A stretch of 64,000 nucleotides of DNA from JACDCY01 sp964350145 (GCA_964350145.1 CAYGJL010000008.1:1-64000), one strand, 5' to 3'. Shown: positions 25,524 to 36,669, counted from the stretch's first letter. Notes: a model not told the origin generated them from the sequence alone. A program made the numbers and translations.

Positions 25524-26057
25524 TCAATCTATCCAGCGCGACGTGCCGACGATCTCGTCGATCCTCCACTCTAGATCGTGCAGGCGCTGCGGCACGCCGG
25601 CGCAGCCAAGATCGTGCTCGACGCGCTTCGAGCGACCACCAATGGTGACCGACGTGATGACCGTCGGCGCGTCGGTGCCGTATGACGGGCAGTTCGGCTC
25701 ACCGAACGCGTACTTGTCGTCCAGCGCGAAGTAATCGTGCTCGTCGAAAAGCCGCGCCAGCGCGGCGACACGCTGCGCATCGATCCGGCCGGCGAAGCTG
25801 CCGACGGAATCCACGTGCCGCACCCCCTCGAAGACGACCGCGCCGTCTTCCGCCACGGAGACGCGATACACCGGACACGTCCCGAAACACGGCTTCCGTT
25901 CGAGCGTCACGCGCGTGTACGCGGGCGCGGCGCTCGGTGTCGCCACCGAGGAATCCGGCACCGCTCCGTTGGGCGCGCACGCAGCGAGCCCGAGCGCGCA
26001 CAGCGCCGCCGTGCCGCGCAGGCTCATCGCATGCAAACCGACAAATAGCCGCGTCAT
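25524..26057 (-). CDS. DUF6438-like lipoprotein
   Basis: 177 residues from ATG 26057, which overlaps the stop of the next upstream gene (ATGA). Signal peptide with lipobox LAAC (Cys about 27). The rest contains TLERKPCFGTCPVYRVSVAEDGAVVFEG and LFDEHDYFALDDKY...CPSYGTDAPTVITSVTIGG, a pattern found in DUF6438 proteins with conserved Cys pairs. Located in the envelope, function unknown. Convergent with ppc, 7 bp apart. A second ATG at 26027 is possible but leaves the lipobox at the same place. Confidence 0.8.
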   Translation of the reverse strand: MTRLFVGLHAMSLRGTAALCALGLAACAPNGAVPDSSVATPSAAPAYTRVTLERKPCFGTCPVYRVSVAEDGAVVFEGVRHVDSVGSFAGRIDAQRVAALARLFDEHDYFALDDKYAFGEPNCPSYGTDAPTVITSVTIGGRSKRVEHDLGCAGVPQRLHDLEWRIDEIVGTSRWID

Positions 26058-28666
26058 CGCGGCGCCACCCGGATGCGCTGGCGCGTCGAATTCACGCCGT
26101 CGGAGAACGTGACGTCCAACTCCTGGCCCGGAACAGCGATGTCGAGCCTGCCCCCGCGGGCGAACGACAGGATCTGCCCTGTCGCGGGATCGCGCACCAA
26201 CGCCATCGGATAGGTCTTCGCGTCCCACTCCAGCCGCGAGCGCGGACCACCGATCCGGTCGAGCCGTGCCGGCGCGGGAGTGATTGGAGCGTTGCCGAGC
26301 GGGCCCGGAAGCAGCGAGCTGCGGCGGACGGCCTCGCGTCCGTTCGCGGTGAGCCGGATGGCCGCCGGTCTCGCCTGCCCTGCCGGCAGCGGCACGACGA
26401 ACGCGAAAAGGCGGTGATTCGGCATGTGGTCGATCTCGTTTCCAGCGAATGAGAAGCTGAACATCTCACGGTCGGCCGCGTCCGTTGCGCGGATTCTGTA
26501 CGGACCCGCGCGCGTCGGCAGTGACGGTGGCGCGTCTATCTCGAACGACGGCTCGAGCACGACTCCGTTCGGCGTTATCTGTCCCCACATCAGCAGCGAC
26601 CGCCTCTGGCCGGCCGATGCGGATGCGCCCGCGGTCTGAGCCGCGCGGAAGTTGATCACGGCCTTGTACGTATAGTCGCTGATCCAGCGCGGCTGGCAGT
26701 ATGTCATGAGGTCCACGAAGCTCAGCGGCAGCAAGGCGCCGGCGGTCGCGTCGTAGCCGTGCGCGCCGATGCTGTTCGCATCGTGCGGGTAGAGCGGGTC
26801 GGGATTCGCCGGCCCACCACAGTCGATGTGATACCGGTTGAAATTGTGCCCCCATTCGTGCGCCGCGGTAATCGCGCGGAGAGTGGAGCCCGGGTCCCTC
26901 GGAAACGCCCAATCGACGCCGATCGCAGCGGGCACTCCGAGGTAGCCCATGCCTGTGCCGCCGGAAGTGTAGCCCGGTTTGATCACTCCGTAGAAATGCC
27001 TGTCGGGCGCTTCATTTACGCGCAACACGTTTATTTCACTCAGCAACTGGATCCAGAGCGCGCCATAATTGGCGGGCAGATCGTTGCCGAACGTATACGG
27101 AGCGCGTACAACCGCGTCGTAGCTCGAGATAGGATAGATCCGCGTCGCGAACTCCATGTACCCGGCCTTGTTCGCTTCCGTCACGTCGCCCTGCAAGGTG
27201 TTGCCGGACTGCACGACCGGCACCAGCGTCACCTTGAACGTGCTCACCGTTCGCACGTCGAGCGCGGCCGGGGTGCCGGACACCGGGAACGAGTTATCCG
27301 ACTTGTTCCCCTCGGGGACGGTCCCCGCCGGGTCTACATCGGCGAGGATCGAAAGGCCGGTCTGCATGAGTTGCCCGGGGACGGCCACGTTCCACGAAGA
27401 CGTGAGCAAGCCCTCGTTCATGGCGGTGGGCGCCGACGTCGTGGGCGCCGCGATCGTATAGGTCTGAACCAGGCCGCCGTTGCGATACAGCCGCACTCGC
27501 ACGGCCGGGGCGGCCGAGTTCACCCTCGAGGCCTTGACGAACACGCGAATCAATCCTGCGCGGCCTTCGATGAGCGGAACGGAGCCGTTGTAAGTCTGCG
27601 TGGACTGGGTGACGTGCACGCCGTCAACCGTGAGGTTGAGCACCGACCCGAACGCGGTGAAGCTGCTCGACGTAGCCGGTGTCAATCCCGACGCGGTGAA
27701 ACGCAGCGTCGCCGATCCGTCGCTGGTGAAGTCGCTGATCACGAGGTTGCTGAACGCCGCCACGCCCGCGACCGCGTTCACCGCGACGGTCCCGCCGAGC
27801 GTGCCGGGTCCGCTCGCGAGCGAGGCGGTCACGCTGGTGGTCGCGGTGGTGACGAGATTCCCGTACTGATCCTGGACGTGCACGACCGGCGCCGCCGTGA
27901 TCGCCGACCCGACCGCCGCTGCGCCCGGCTGCGTGGCGATTCCCAGCTTGGCCGGCACGTCCGCGACTGCTGTCGCCATAAACTCGGCGGGCGGGAGCGA
28001 GCCCGACGTGACCGAGAGCGTGTTCGCCCCCGCGGTCGTTCCGAGTGTCCAGCTTCCGAGTGTCGCGACTCCGTTCGATCCGGTAGTCGCCGAGCCTCCG
28101 GCGATCGAGCCTCCGCCCGACGCAACGGTAAAGGCAACGGCCGCGCCCGCAACGGCGTTGCCGTTCGCATCGTTCACCGTGACGGCGGGTGCGAGCGCGA
28201 CGCTGGTGCCCACTGTTGCCGACTGGGCGTCGTTGGTTTTCACGATCGCCGATGCCGGTCCCGCAACGCCCGTCGCGGCGAACGTCAGCGGCGAGAGGCC
28301 GGAAGCGGTGGCAGTCAGCGCGTTTGCGCCGGCGGTAGTGCCGAGCACCCAGTCGCCTACGGTCGCGACGCCCGTCGCGCTGGTGGTCTGGCTCGCGCCG
28401 GAGACCGAGCCGCCGCCGAGCACGGCGGCGAAGGTGACGGCGATGTTCGCCATCGGGTTGCCGCGCTGGTCCTTGACGATGATGGAAGGCTTCTCCGCCA
28501 CCGACGAGCCGGCGATTGCCTGCAAGGCGGTGGTGGAGGTGGCCGCGACGGTTGACGGAACGGACGGCTCAACCTTGTCGCCGCCGCCGCACGCCAGCGC
28601 GAGCTGCGCGGCGATGATTGCGATCGTTGCCGCACGCGCACTCTTGGACATCGCGTTCAATGCCAT
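26054..28666 (-). CDS. Secreted lipoprotein with three Ig-like domains and an M66-like zinc metallopeptidase domain
   Basis: 870 residues from ATG 28666 (CGAGG 6 bases upstream). Signal peptide with lipobox ALAC, then CGGGD. Three Ig-like (Big_1/invasin type) domains of about 90-100 residues follow (repeated VKDQRGNPMANIAVTF and VNDANGNAVAGAAVAF patterns, ending near 310). Next comes a CARDB-like/CHAP region (IRVFVKASRVNS, PEGNKSDNSFPVSG) and a peptidase domain with AAHEWGHNFNRYHIDCGG: HEWGH plus a third His gives HExxHxxxxxH, as in StcE/M66. It probably degrades or binds surface or environmental proteins. An alternative start at 28705 only lengthens the signal region. Confidence 0.83.
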   Translation of the reverse strand: MALNAMSKSARAATIAIIAAQLALACGGGDKVEPSVPSTVAATSTTALQAIAGSSVAEKPSIIVKDQRGNPMANIAVTFAAVLGGGSVSGASQTTSATGVATVGDWVLGTTAGANALTATASGLSPLTFAATGVAGPASAIVKTNDAQSATVGTSVALAPAVTVNDANGNAVAGAAVAFTVASGGGSIAGGSATTGSNGVATLGSWTLGTTAGANTLSVTSGSLPPAEFMATAVADVPAKLGIATQPGAAAVGSAITAAPVVHVQDQYGNLVTTATTSVTASLASGPGTLGGTVAVNAVAGVAAFSNLVISDFTSDGSATLRFTASGLTPATSSSFTAFGSVLNLTVDGVHVTQSTQTYNGSVPLIEGRAGLIRVFVKASRVNSAAPAVRVRLYRNGGLVQTYTIAAPTTSAPTAMNEGLLTSSWNVAVPGQLMQTGLSILADVDPAGTVPEGNKSDNSFPVSGTPAALDVRTVSTFKVTLVPVVQSGNTLQGDVTEANKAGYMEFATRIYPISSYDAVVRAPYTFGNDLPANYGALWIQLLSEINVLRVNEAPDRHFYGVIKPGYTSGGTGMGYLGVPAAIGVDWAFPRDPGSTLRAITAAHEWGHNFNRYHIDCGGPANPDPLYPHDANSIGAHGYDATAGALLPLSFVDLMTYCQPRWISDYTYKAVINFRAAQTAGASASAGQRRSLLMWGQITPNGVVLEPSFEIDAPPSLPTRAGPYRIRATDAADREMFSFSFAGNEIDHMPNHRLFAFVVPLPAGQARPAAIRLTANGREAVRRSSLLPGPLGNAPITPAPARLDRIGGPRSRLEWDAKTYPMALVRDPATGQILSFARGGRLDIAVPGQELDVTFSDGVNSTRQRIRVAPR

Positions 28667-28827
28667 CCGGGCCTCGTAAATAGATGTTTTTAGCGGCAAT
28701 AACATCGCACTTTCCGACGGGTTACGCCACTACTACCCGTAGTAGGTGCCGATCGTGCCGGCAGCTATCGCCGAAGGGGTGCCAGAAACAAGAAAGGCCC
28801 GTTGGCGCGAGCTGTCGGACCTCCTGA

Positions 28828-28914
28828 CGGATGGGGTGGGATTCGAACCCACGGTACGCTTTCACGTACACACACTTTCCAGGCGTGCGCCTTAAACCAC
28901 TCGGCCACCCATCC
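28828..28914 (-). tRNA. tRNA-Ser (anticodon GGA)
   Basis: The 5' acceptor GGATGGG pairs with CCCATCC, followed by discriminator G. The D-arm GCCGAGTGG, anticodon loop CTGGAAA (anticodon GGA), the long variable arm typical of serine tRNAs and the T-loop GGTTCGAATCC are all present. No CCA is encoded. Flanked by an integrase-like remnant, with a copy of its 5' half at 30413-30452. Confidence 0.96.
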
Positions 28915-29406
28915 AAGACTACGCAACTTAATTCCCTGCAATCACTTCACGAAACGCCCTGACCGCCCATGGTCGGCGCGTGTGCCACTGATGTGCCTTT
29001 TTCAGGCATTCACCACTGCATCGAGGATGTCTGCGTCGTCAACGACCTGGTAGATCGCCAGTGATTTCGTTGACTTCCAGCCGCCAGCTGCTGCGATTCG
29101 TCTTCATGCGAAGTCGGGAAGAGGTACAGCTCCAGCTCGGCACGAGCCTCCGCAGAGATCGGTGCAATGTGACAGCACATCGTCGGTCTGGAGATTGATG
29201 ATTGCACACTCTCTGCGAGCCGTAAAGCGAGCGCGCGCGAGAATAGCGCGAAGCCGCCCCATCCCGGAAAAGCTCATTAAGCTCCCGGGGCCTCTTGCTT
29301 GGCTGTGCCTTTCTCGCCGTTAAGTACGCCTACGAGGCGCACCGACTAGCGAGCAGCAACAAGCCTTTGGAGCGATGTTCGCCACCTGCTGATGAATCTT
29401 TTGAGT
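28915..29406. other. 492-bp stretch with no intact gene
   Basis: Holds the integrase-like tail at 29002-29103 and otherwise only short frames crossed by stops. Composition is more mixed than in the neighbours. No promoter or RNA gene could be supported. It looks like decayed mobile-element DNA beside a tRNA. Confidence 0.6.
29002..29103 (-). pseudogene. C-terminal remnant of a tyrosine recombinase/integrase
   Basis: A 33-codon open tail (RRIAAAGGWKSTKSLAIYQ, then VVDDADILDAVVNA) resembles the end of phage-type integrases: the GGWKS-x-Y motif with the catalytic tyrosine in IYQ. It is preceded in frame by a stop, and nothing upstream matches the catalytic domain. Its location, 90 bp from a tRNA gene, is where integrases usually lie. 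The match is short, so confidence is moderate. Confidence 0.5.
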
Positions 29407-30096
29407 TCAGAAGAACTGGTAAGGAACGACGAAGAAGAACACCGTGCCGGAGGTATTCTGCCGCAGCAGGCCATTGTTAACGGGGCTGCTTTCCGAGGCT
29501 CCGTCCATGACATCGTTGAGCGCCTTGAATTCCGACCCGTCGTAGGGAATGCCCGTCACTTTGACGGCGATATATGCCTGGCCGCCATCCCAGCAGCACT
29601 CCCAGGGATCGGCTGTGTAGATCGTGCAGGGCATGTCGGTACCAGAGCCACCGCTCGCGCCATAGCTACTCGAAACAGTCGGGCAGCGGTACAACGCGCT
29701 ATGAATCAGTGCGCCGCCGGCTGACCTGAAGAGTGTCACGCTAGCAGCATCCGTGTTGGTAGCGTCCACCGTCCACTGCAGGTACGGCCCCTTCCACTTG
29801 TCCACGTCGGCCTGCCGGTAGAGAGCCCCGTTCAGACTCTTATCACTGGTCGTGATCTGGTTAACCAGGTCCTCAACGTCGCCGGGCAGGAGCGGCCGCA
29901 GCTGCTGCGCGAAGACATCGATCGCCATCTTCACGGAACGAAAATCCGACACCACACGGGCAGGATCGCCCGAGGGCGCCAGCTTGGTCATAGCAGGAAC
30001 CACAACCGCGGCCAGCGTGCCCACGACTGCCGTAGTCACCAACAACTCGATGAGCGTGAAACCAAATCTTCGGTTTAGACTCACATGTCCCGACAC
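29407..30096 (-). CDS. Type IV pilin/pseudopilin-like protein
   Basis: 229 residues from GTG 30096, with AAGGGGAG as a strong ribosome site 6 bases upstream. The prepilin signal is NRRFG|FTLIELLVTTAVVGTLAAVVVPAM: a short basic leader, cleavage after Gly and Glu at +5. The remainder is a globular head with four Cys (RCPTV...MPCTIYTADPWECCWDG). Such proteins are processed by a prepilin peptidase and assembled into pili or type II secretion pseudopili. No other pilus gene is nearby. Isolated between an integrase remnant and tRNA remnants, it may be cargo of an old island. A longer reading from 30207 lacks support. Confidence 0.82.
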   Translation of the reverse strand: MSGHVSLNRRFGFTLIELLVTTAVVGTLAAVVVPAMTKLAPSGDPARVVSDFRSVKMAIDVFAQQLRPLLPGDVEDLVNQITTSDKSLNGALYRQADVDKWKGPYLQWTVDATNTDAASVTLFRSAGGALIHSALYRCPTVSSSYGASGGSGTDMPCTIYTADPWECCWDGGQAYIAVKVTGIPYDGSEFKALNDVMDGASESSPVNNGLLRQNTSGTVFFFVVPYQFF

Positions 30097-30363
30097 GGAA
30101 TTCTCCCCTTCACGACAAGAGATGTCATCGGGTGAACCGCAATGCAGGAGAGATCCTAGACAGGTTCCGTTACGGCCTTGTGACACACATTTGGTGCGCG
30201 TTATCAAACCAATGTTCCAATCGCCATGTGAGCAAAGCGTCTCGGACGCTAATAATCAGTCATTAGCCGCGGGCTGCCTTGCAGCTGTGTGCCACGGACG
30301 TGCTTTTCTCGTCGGCTAGCACCGCATATCAGCAACGTGAGAAGCGGTTAGGCACCAACGCTA

Positions 30364-30402
30364 AGTGGCGAGTAACGGCTAGGTTAGCCGAAACTCGCCA
30401 CT
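30364..30402. other. Two-stem hairpin with symmetric internal loop
   Basis: AGTGGCGAGT (30364-30373) pairs perfectly with ACTCGCCACT (30393-30402). An AA/AA internal loop separates this from CGGCT/AGCCG around the loop AGGTT. No T-run follows, so a simple terminator is unlikely. It lies 11 bases from the partial tRNA copy and could be a recombination or processing structure. Confidence 0.55.
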
Positions 30403-30412
30403 CTGTCATACG

Positions 30413-30452
30413 CTTCCAGGTGCGCGCCTTAACCCACCCAGCCATCCATCCC
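30413..30452 (-). pseudogene. Partial copy of tRNA-Ser (5' half)
   Basis: About 40 bases match the first half of the intact tRNA-Ser(GGA) at 28828-28914, from the acceptor start through the D-arm to the anticodon (GGTTAAGGCGCGCACCTGGAA), with several substitutions. Homology stops at the anticodon loop, a usual integrase crossover position. Same orientation as the intact gene. Confidence 0.7.
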
Positions 30453-30461
30453 ACAAAAAAA

Positions 30462-30499
30462 AGCCAGCAGTTCGCTGCTAGCTGCCAGCCGCTAGCTCG
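30462..30499. repeat. Heptad tract (TGCYAGC type)
   Basis: Five consecutive 7-base units (AGCCAGC AGTTCGC TGCTAGC TGCCAGC CGCTAGC), partly self-complementary, located just 3' of tRNA-Ser(CGA). Preceded by a run of eight A, so on the minus strand it could end transcription of that tRNA. Confidence 0.65.
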
Positions 30500-30507
30500 T
30501 ATCAGGA

Positions 30508-30594
30508 CGGACAGGGAGAGATTCGAACTCTCGATACCGTTGCCGGTATGCCGGTTTTCGAGACCGGTGCCTTCAACCACTCGGCCACCTGTCC
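30508..30594 (-). tRNA. tRNA-Ser (anticodon CGA)
   Basis: Acceptor GGACAGG pairs with CCTGTCC, with discriminator G. The anticodon stem CCGGT/ACCGG encloses CTCGAAA (anticodon CGA). The long variable arm and the T-loop GTTCGAATC are present. No encoded CCA. The second serine tRNA within 1.7 kb. Confidence 0.96.
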
Positions 30595-30650
30595 TGGAAT
30601 CATGTAAGTTATTCATTTGAAGCGGCTTACTCAAGCGGTGGAGCCCGAAT

Positions 30651-31370
30651 TTGGAGTGGATCGAAAGCGAGCCGGGCGGCCATGAAGTCGGGCCTGAAGA
30701 AGTCCACCTCTGGCGATTTCCACTCGCCGCTCCCGACGATTCCGGCGACGCCACGAATCTCCCGGAAGAAGAACGCCGCCGCGCGGAGGCGATGCAGTCG
30801 GCCGCCGCGCGCCAGTCGTTCGTCGCCAGCCAGTCGGCGCTGCGTGCCCTGCTGTCTTCCTACACCAACACGCCGCGAGACGAGATCGCGTTCGCCCGAA
30901 CCGCGCACGGCAAGCCCATGCTCGCGTCACCCGAATCCACGCTCGAGTTCAACGTCTCCCACTCGGGCGACTGGGGGGTGATAGCGCTCGCGCGCGCGCC
31001 CGTGGGCGTGGACGTCGAGCAGATCCGGTCGGGGCGCACATCGCCCGCGCTGGAAAAGAGATTTCTGACTGACGGCGAGCGGGCCATGCTGGGCCGGCGG
31101 GCGCAGCTCGGTGGCGACGCGGCGTTCTTTGTCGTATGGTGCCGCAAGGAAGCGTACCTCAAGGCCACGGGGTTCGGGCTCGCGGCGCCGTTCAGCCGCG
31201 TGGACAGCTCGGCCGCGCTGCTCCCTGAGCTGGACGAGAGCGGCGCGCAGCTCGCGGGCGCGACGCCCTGGGCGGTAGCTGAGTTTTTCGTGGACGAGCG
31301 GCACGCGGGCGCGGTCGTCGCGCGGGCGAAGCAACTGTCGCCGCGCTTTCTCACTTTCCGGAGCGGATAG
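30651..31370 (+). CDS. 4'-phosphopantetheinyl transferase (Sfp/Gsp type)
   Basis: 239 residues from TTG 30651. It attaches phosphopantetheine from CoA to carrier proteins. Family motifs are FNVSHSGDWGVIALA near 101-115, GVDVEQIR near 120-127 (metal-binding Asp and Glu) and WCRKEAYLKATGFGL near 163-177. The two-domain Sfp length suggests service to polyketide, peptide or fatty-acid carrier proteins, none of which is in this window. Two bp upstream of the GHL10 lipoprotein gene. The N-terminal start is not firm. Confidence 0.9.
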   Translation: MEWIESEPGGHEVGPEEVHLWRFPLAAPDDSGDATNLPEEERRRAEAMQSAAARQSFVASQSALRALLSSYTNTPRDEIAFARTAHGKPMLASPESTLEFNVSHSGDWGVIALARAPVGVDVEQIRSGRTSPALEKRFLTDGERAMLGRRAQLGGDAAFFVVWCRKEAYLKATGFGLAAPFSRVDSSAALLPELDESGAQLAGATPWAVAEFFVDERHAGAVVARAKQLSPRFLTFRSG

Positions 31371-31372
31371 CG

Positions 31373-32941
31373 TTGAGCACTCTCTCGAGCAGGCGAACAT
31401 TCGCAGCGGTTGCGTGCGCGGCACTGGCCGGCTGCGCTCCGGCAATCGGCGGTCCGGCACCGGAACCCGCACCCGCACCCGCACCGGTACCCGCACCGGC
31501 CCTGACAGCTCCGCCGCCCGCGCCGCGCGAGTTCCGCGCGGTGTGGGTCGCATCGGTGAGCAACATAGACTGGCCGTCGCGGCCGGGACTGTCCACCGCC
31601 GAGCAGCAGGCGGAGCTGATCGCCATCCTCGATCGCTCGGCTGCGCTCAACCTCAACGCCGTCATCCTGCAGGTGCGCCCCGCCACCGACGCGCTGTACG
31701 CGTCGGGCCTCGAGCCGTGGTCGCCTTATCTCACGGGCAGGATGGGCCAGCCCCCTGAGCCGTTCTACGATCCGCTCGCCTTCGCCGTCGCGGAAGCGCA
31801 CAGGCGCGGACTCGAGCTGCACGCGTGGTTCAATCCGTTCCGCGCCAAGCACGGATCGTTCACCGGCGAGATCTCGGAAAATCACATCTCGCGGACCCAC
31901 CCGCACCTGGTGCGCAGCTACGGTCGCTCGCTCTGGCTGGATCCGGGCGATCCCGACGTGCACCGCCGGTCGCTGGACGTGATACTCGACGTGGTCAGCC
32001 GGTACGACATCGACGGCGCGCACATAGACGACTACTTCTATCCCTACCAGGAGCGCGACCCGGTCACCAACGCGCTGCTCCCCTTCCCCGACGACTCGAG
32101 CTACGCGCTGCACGGCGGCGGCATCCCGCGCGACGACTGGCGGCGGCAGAACGTGGACAGGTTCGTGGCCGAGCTGTATTCCGGAATCCGCGCGCTCAAG
32201 CCGCACGTGAAGTTCGGCGTGAGTCCGTTCGGCATCTGGCGCCCCGGCTATCCCGCGGGCGTCACCGGCTTCGACGCGTACGCCAGCATCTACGCCGACG
32301 CGCGCAAGTGGCTGAACAACGGCTGGCTCGATTACTTCTCGCCGCAGCTGTACTGGCGATCCGACTCACCCGGCCAGGATTACAGATCGCTGCTGGCGTG
32401 GTGGGTAGCCGAGAACACGCGCGGCCGGCACATCTGGGTGGGGAACTTCACCAGCCGTACAGATACCGTGGCGGGAGCGCAGACCTGGCGCGCGTCCGAG
32501 CTGCTGCGCCAGATAGATTTCACGCGCGCGCAGCCCGGCGCCACCGGCAACGTGCACTTCAGCATGCGCGCGTTCATGCGCAACCGGGACTCGCTCAACG
32601 ACCAGCTGCTGGCGGGCCCCTACGCCGATCAGGCTCTCGTGCCCGCGTCGCCCTGGCTCGACTCGCTGCCTCCCGCCCCGCCTACGCTGTACGTGACGAC
32701 GGATCCTCGCTCACATGAGCGCAGACTCGAGCTGCGCCCGGGAAGCGAAGCGGAGCTGCCGTGGCTGTGGCGCGTCTCCCTGCGCCGCGAAGGCGAATGG
32801 GAGACCGTGATAGTTCCGGGACAGACGTTCTCGCTTCCGCTGAGCCACGCCGCTGGGGGCGCGCTCGTGTCGGAGCTGTGGGTCACAGCCGTGGATCGCG
32901 CGGGGAACGAGAGCGCGCCGGCGACGATGCGGCTGCGCTAG
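31373..32941 (+). CDS. GHL10/DUF187 family glycoside hydrolase-like lipoprotein
   Basis: 522 residues from TTG 31373. Signal peptide with lipobox ALAGC (Cys about 21), then an Ala/Pro-rich linker. From about 50, FRAVWVASVSNIDWPS opens the GHL10 TIM barrel, with ILQVRPATDALY, LHAWFNPFRAKHG, IDGAHIDDYFYPY and DYFSPQLYWR. A C-terminal beta domain follows near 430. Related proteins (YngK, DigH) act on peptidoglycan-type glycans, DigH cleaving denuded septal strands. Envelope location. Stops in the palindrome CTAG shared with the convergent tadA. Confidence 0.88.
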   Translation: MSTLSSRRTFAAVACAALAGCAPAIGGPAPEPAPAPAPVPAPALTAPPPAPREFRAVWVASVSNIDWPSRPGLSTAEQQAELIAILDRSAALNLNAVILQVRPATDALYASGLEPWSPYLTGRMGQPPEPFYDPLAFAVAEAHRRGLELHAWFNPFRAKHGSFTGEISENHISRTHPHLVRSYGRSLWLDPGDPDVHRRSLDVILDVVSRYDIDGAHIDDYFYPYQERDPVTNALLPFPDDSSYALHGGGIPRDDWRRQNVDRFVAELYSGIRALKPHVKFGVSPFGIWRPGYPAGVTGFDAYASIYADARKWLNNGWLDYFSPQLYWRSDSPGQDYRSLLAWWVAENTRGRHIWVGNFTSRTDTVAGAQTWRASELLRQIDFTRAQPGATGNVHFSMRAFMRNRDSLNDQLLAGPYADQALVPASPWLDSLPPAPPTLYVTTDPRSHERRLELRPGSEAELPWLWRVSLRREGEWETVIVPGQTFSLPLSHAAGGALVSELWVTAVDRAGNESAPATMRLR

Positions 32942-33393
32942 CGCCGCGCCGCGAAAAACTCGCGCAGCAGCGCGGCCGATTCTTCGGCCAGCAGCCCGCC
33001 CCGCACGTCGGGTCGGTGGTTCAGGCGCGGGTGCCTGAGCAGGTCGGCGACCGACCCCGCCATGCCCGCCTTCTCGTCGAAAGCCCCGAAGACAACTTTC
33101 TCCAGGCGCGCCAGGACGATCGCGCCCGCGCACATCGCGCACGGCTCGAGAGTCACGTACAGCGTGCAGCCTTCCAGCCGCCAACTTCCCAGAGCGGTAG
33201 CCGCCGCCCGTATGGCGAGCAGCTCCGCGTGGGCGGTCGGATCCTGGTCGCGCACAGTCCGGTTTGCCGCCCGCGCGATGACCTCTCCGCCGCGCACTAC
33301 GAGGGCGCCCACCGGCACTTCGCCGGCGGCGGCCGCTTCGCGGGCGCCATCCAGCGCGGAGCTCATGTACGCCGTCTCTTCGCTTGACGGCAT
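32938..33393 (-). CDS. tadA: tRNA-specific adenosine deaminase
   Basis: 151 residues. The zinc-deaminase motifs are HAE (THAELLAIR, near 54) and PCAMC (LEPCAMCAGAIV, near 84-88). It converts A34 to inosine in tRNA-Arg(ACG). GEVPVGALVV at the N-terminus and the helical tail match TadA rather than guanine deaminase. Its stop overlaps the GHL10 stop on the other strand through CTAG. 23 bp downstream of clpB. Confidence 0.92.
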   Translation of the reverse strand: MPSSEETAYMSSALDGAREAAAAGEVPVGALVVRGGEVIARAANRTVRDQDPTAHAELLAIRAAATALGSWRLEGCTLYVTLEPCAMCAGAIVLARLEKVVFGAFDEKAGMAGSVADLLRHPRLNHRPDVRGGLLAEESAALLREFFAARR

Positions 33394-33416
33394 GCTACCG
33401 GGCGGGGCGGGTCTGG

Positions 33417-36017
<2,601 letters not shown>

Positions 36018-36045
36018 TTGCCGGCGCTAGGGCGTCTCGATGTGA

Positions 36046-36435
36046 TTAAGCAAGCTCGATCACCGCCGAATGGCCATGTGCCCGCGCCAGGCGGGTGTCG
36101 AGCGTCAGTAGGGGGACGCGGAGGGCTTCCGCGAGCGAAACGTATGCCGCATCGTATGCCGTCAGGTTATTCCTCAGCTGCCAGATGCGTGGCAAAAGAT
36201 GAGAGTGAGGATGCCGGCTGACGGGGAGGTTCAGGAAGTAGTCGAGCGCCCGTCCGGCCCGATCGGCCGTCAAGCCGCCGACGCGGACCAGCCTCCGGAG
36301 AACCTGAGCTACTTCCACGTCGATCAGGTGGGGCGCTTGCAGCGATTCTCCAGCATCGAGAAGCCTGCCGGCGAATCGCGAGCCCTCGCCCAGGAGGATC
36401 AGGTCTATTGCCGCCGACGAATCAACGACGATCAA
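36046..36435 (-). CDS. vapC: VapC-like PIN-domain ribonuclease toxin
   Basis: 129 residues. The PIN-domain acids are D5 in VDSSAAIDLIL, E41 in PHLIDVEVAQVLRRL and D94 in LTAYDAAYVSLAEAL, with a further D in LLTLDTRLARA. VapC toxins cut tRNA or rRNA and are held inactive by VapB. Overlaps the antitoxin gene by 4 bp, the usual toxin-antitoxin arrangement. Confidence 0.9.
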   Translation of the reverse strand: MIVVDSSAAIDLILLGEGSRFAGRLLDAGESLQAPHLIDVEVAQVLRRLVRVGGLTADRAGRALDYFLNLPVSRHPHSHLLPRIWQLRNNLTAYDAAYVSLAEALRVPLLTLDTRLARAHGHSAVIELA

Positions 36436-36662
36436 CGCGCATCGCGTTCCGCGCGGACAGCCGCGACTATCGCTTCGCTGTTGCTTACCGGCTCGAGCCG
36501 ACTGAGCCGCTCGCGCATTTCTTCGAGCGTGGGGCGCTCCGCGACCCTGCGGATCTCTGCCGTCAGGTAATCGGACAGCGACATGCCGGCCATGGCGGCC
36601 CGCGCCTTGAGCTTTCTGTGCAGTGCGTCGGGCACGCCGCGGAGCTGAATCATCTTTGGCAT
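36432..36662 (-). CDS. vapB: VapB/FitA-like ribbon-helix-helix antitoxin
   Basis: 76 residues from ATG 36662. Ribbon-helix-helix N-terminus MIQLRGVPDALHRKLKARAA, then MSLSDYLTAEIRRVAERPT and a C-terminal toxin-binding tail. The RHH form with LHRKLKARAAMAGMSLSDYL resembles FitA. An upstream frame to 36773 crosses the operator and is not coding. A TTGACA box with an inverted repeat lies just upstream, as expected for autoregulation. Confidence 0.88.
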   Translation of the reverse strand: MPKMIQLRGVPDALHRKLKARAAMAGMSLSDYLTAEIRRVAERPTLEEMRERLSRLEPVSNSEAIVAAVRAERDAR

Positions 36663-36669
36663 GTGGCTA

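Larger units (their letters stand above)
30097..30507. other. 411-bp stretch without a protein gene
   Basis: Contains in order the pilin leader with its ribosome site, a strong two-stem hairpin (30364-30402), a 5'-half tRNA-Ser copy (30413-30452) and a heptad tract (30462-30499). No coding sequence is supported. Confidence 0.7.

Noticed and set aside
26759..28555. 598-codon open frame on the plus strand opposite the Ig-domain lipoprotein
   Set aside because: It is Arg/Gly-rich with no family features and mirrors the third-position GC bias of the real minus-strand gene.
30364..30402. Integron attC site
   Set aside because: The loop contains GTTAGCC, but it does not fit the attC core consensus and no integron integrase is present.
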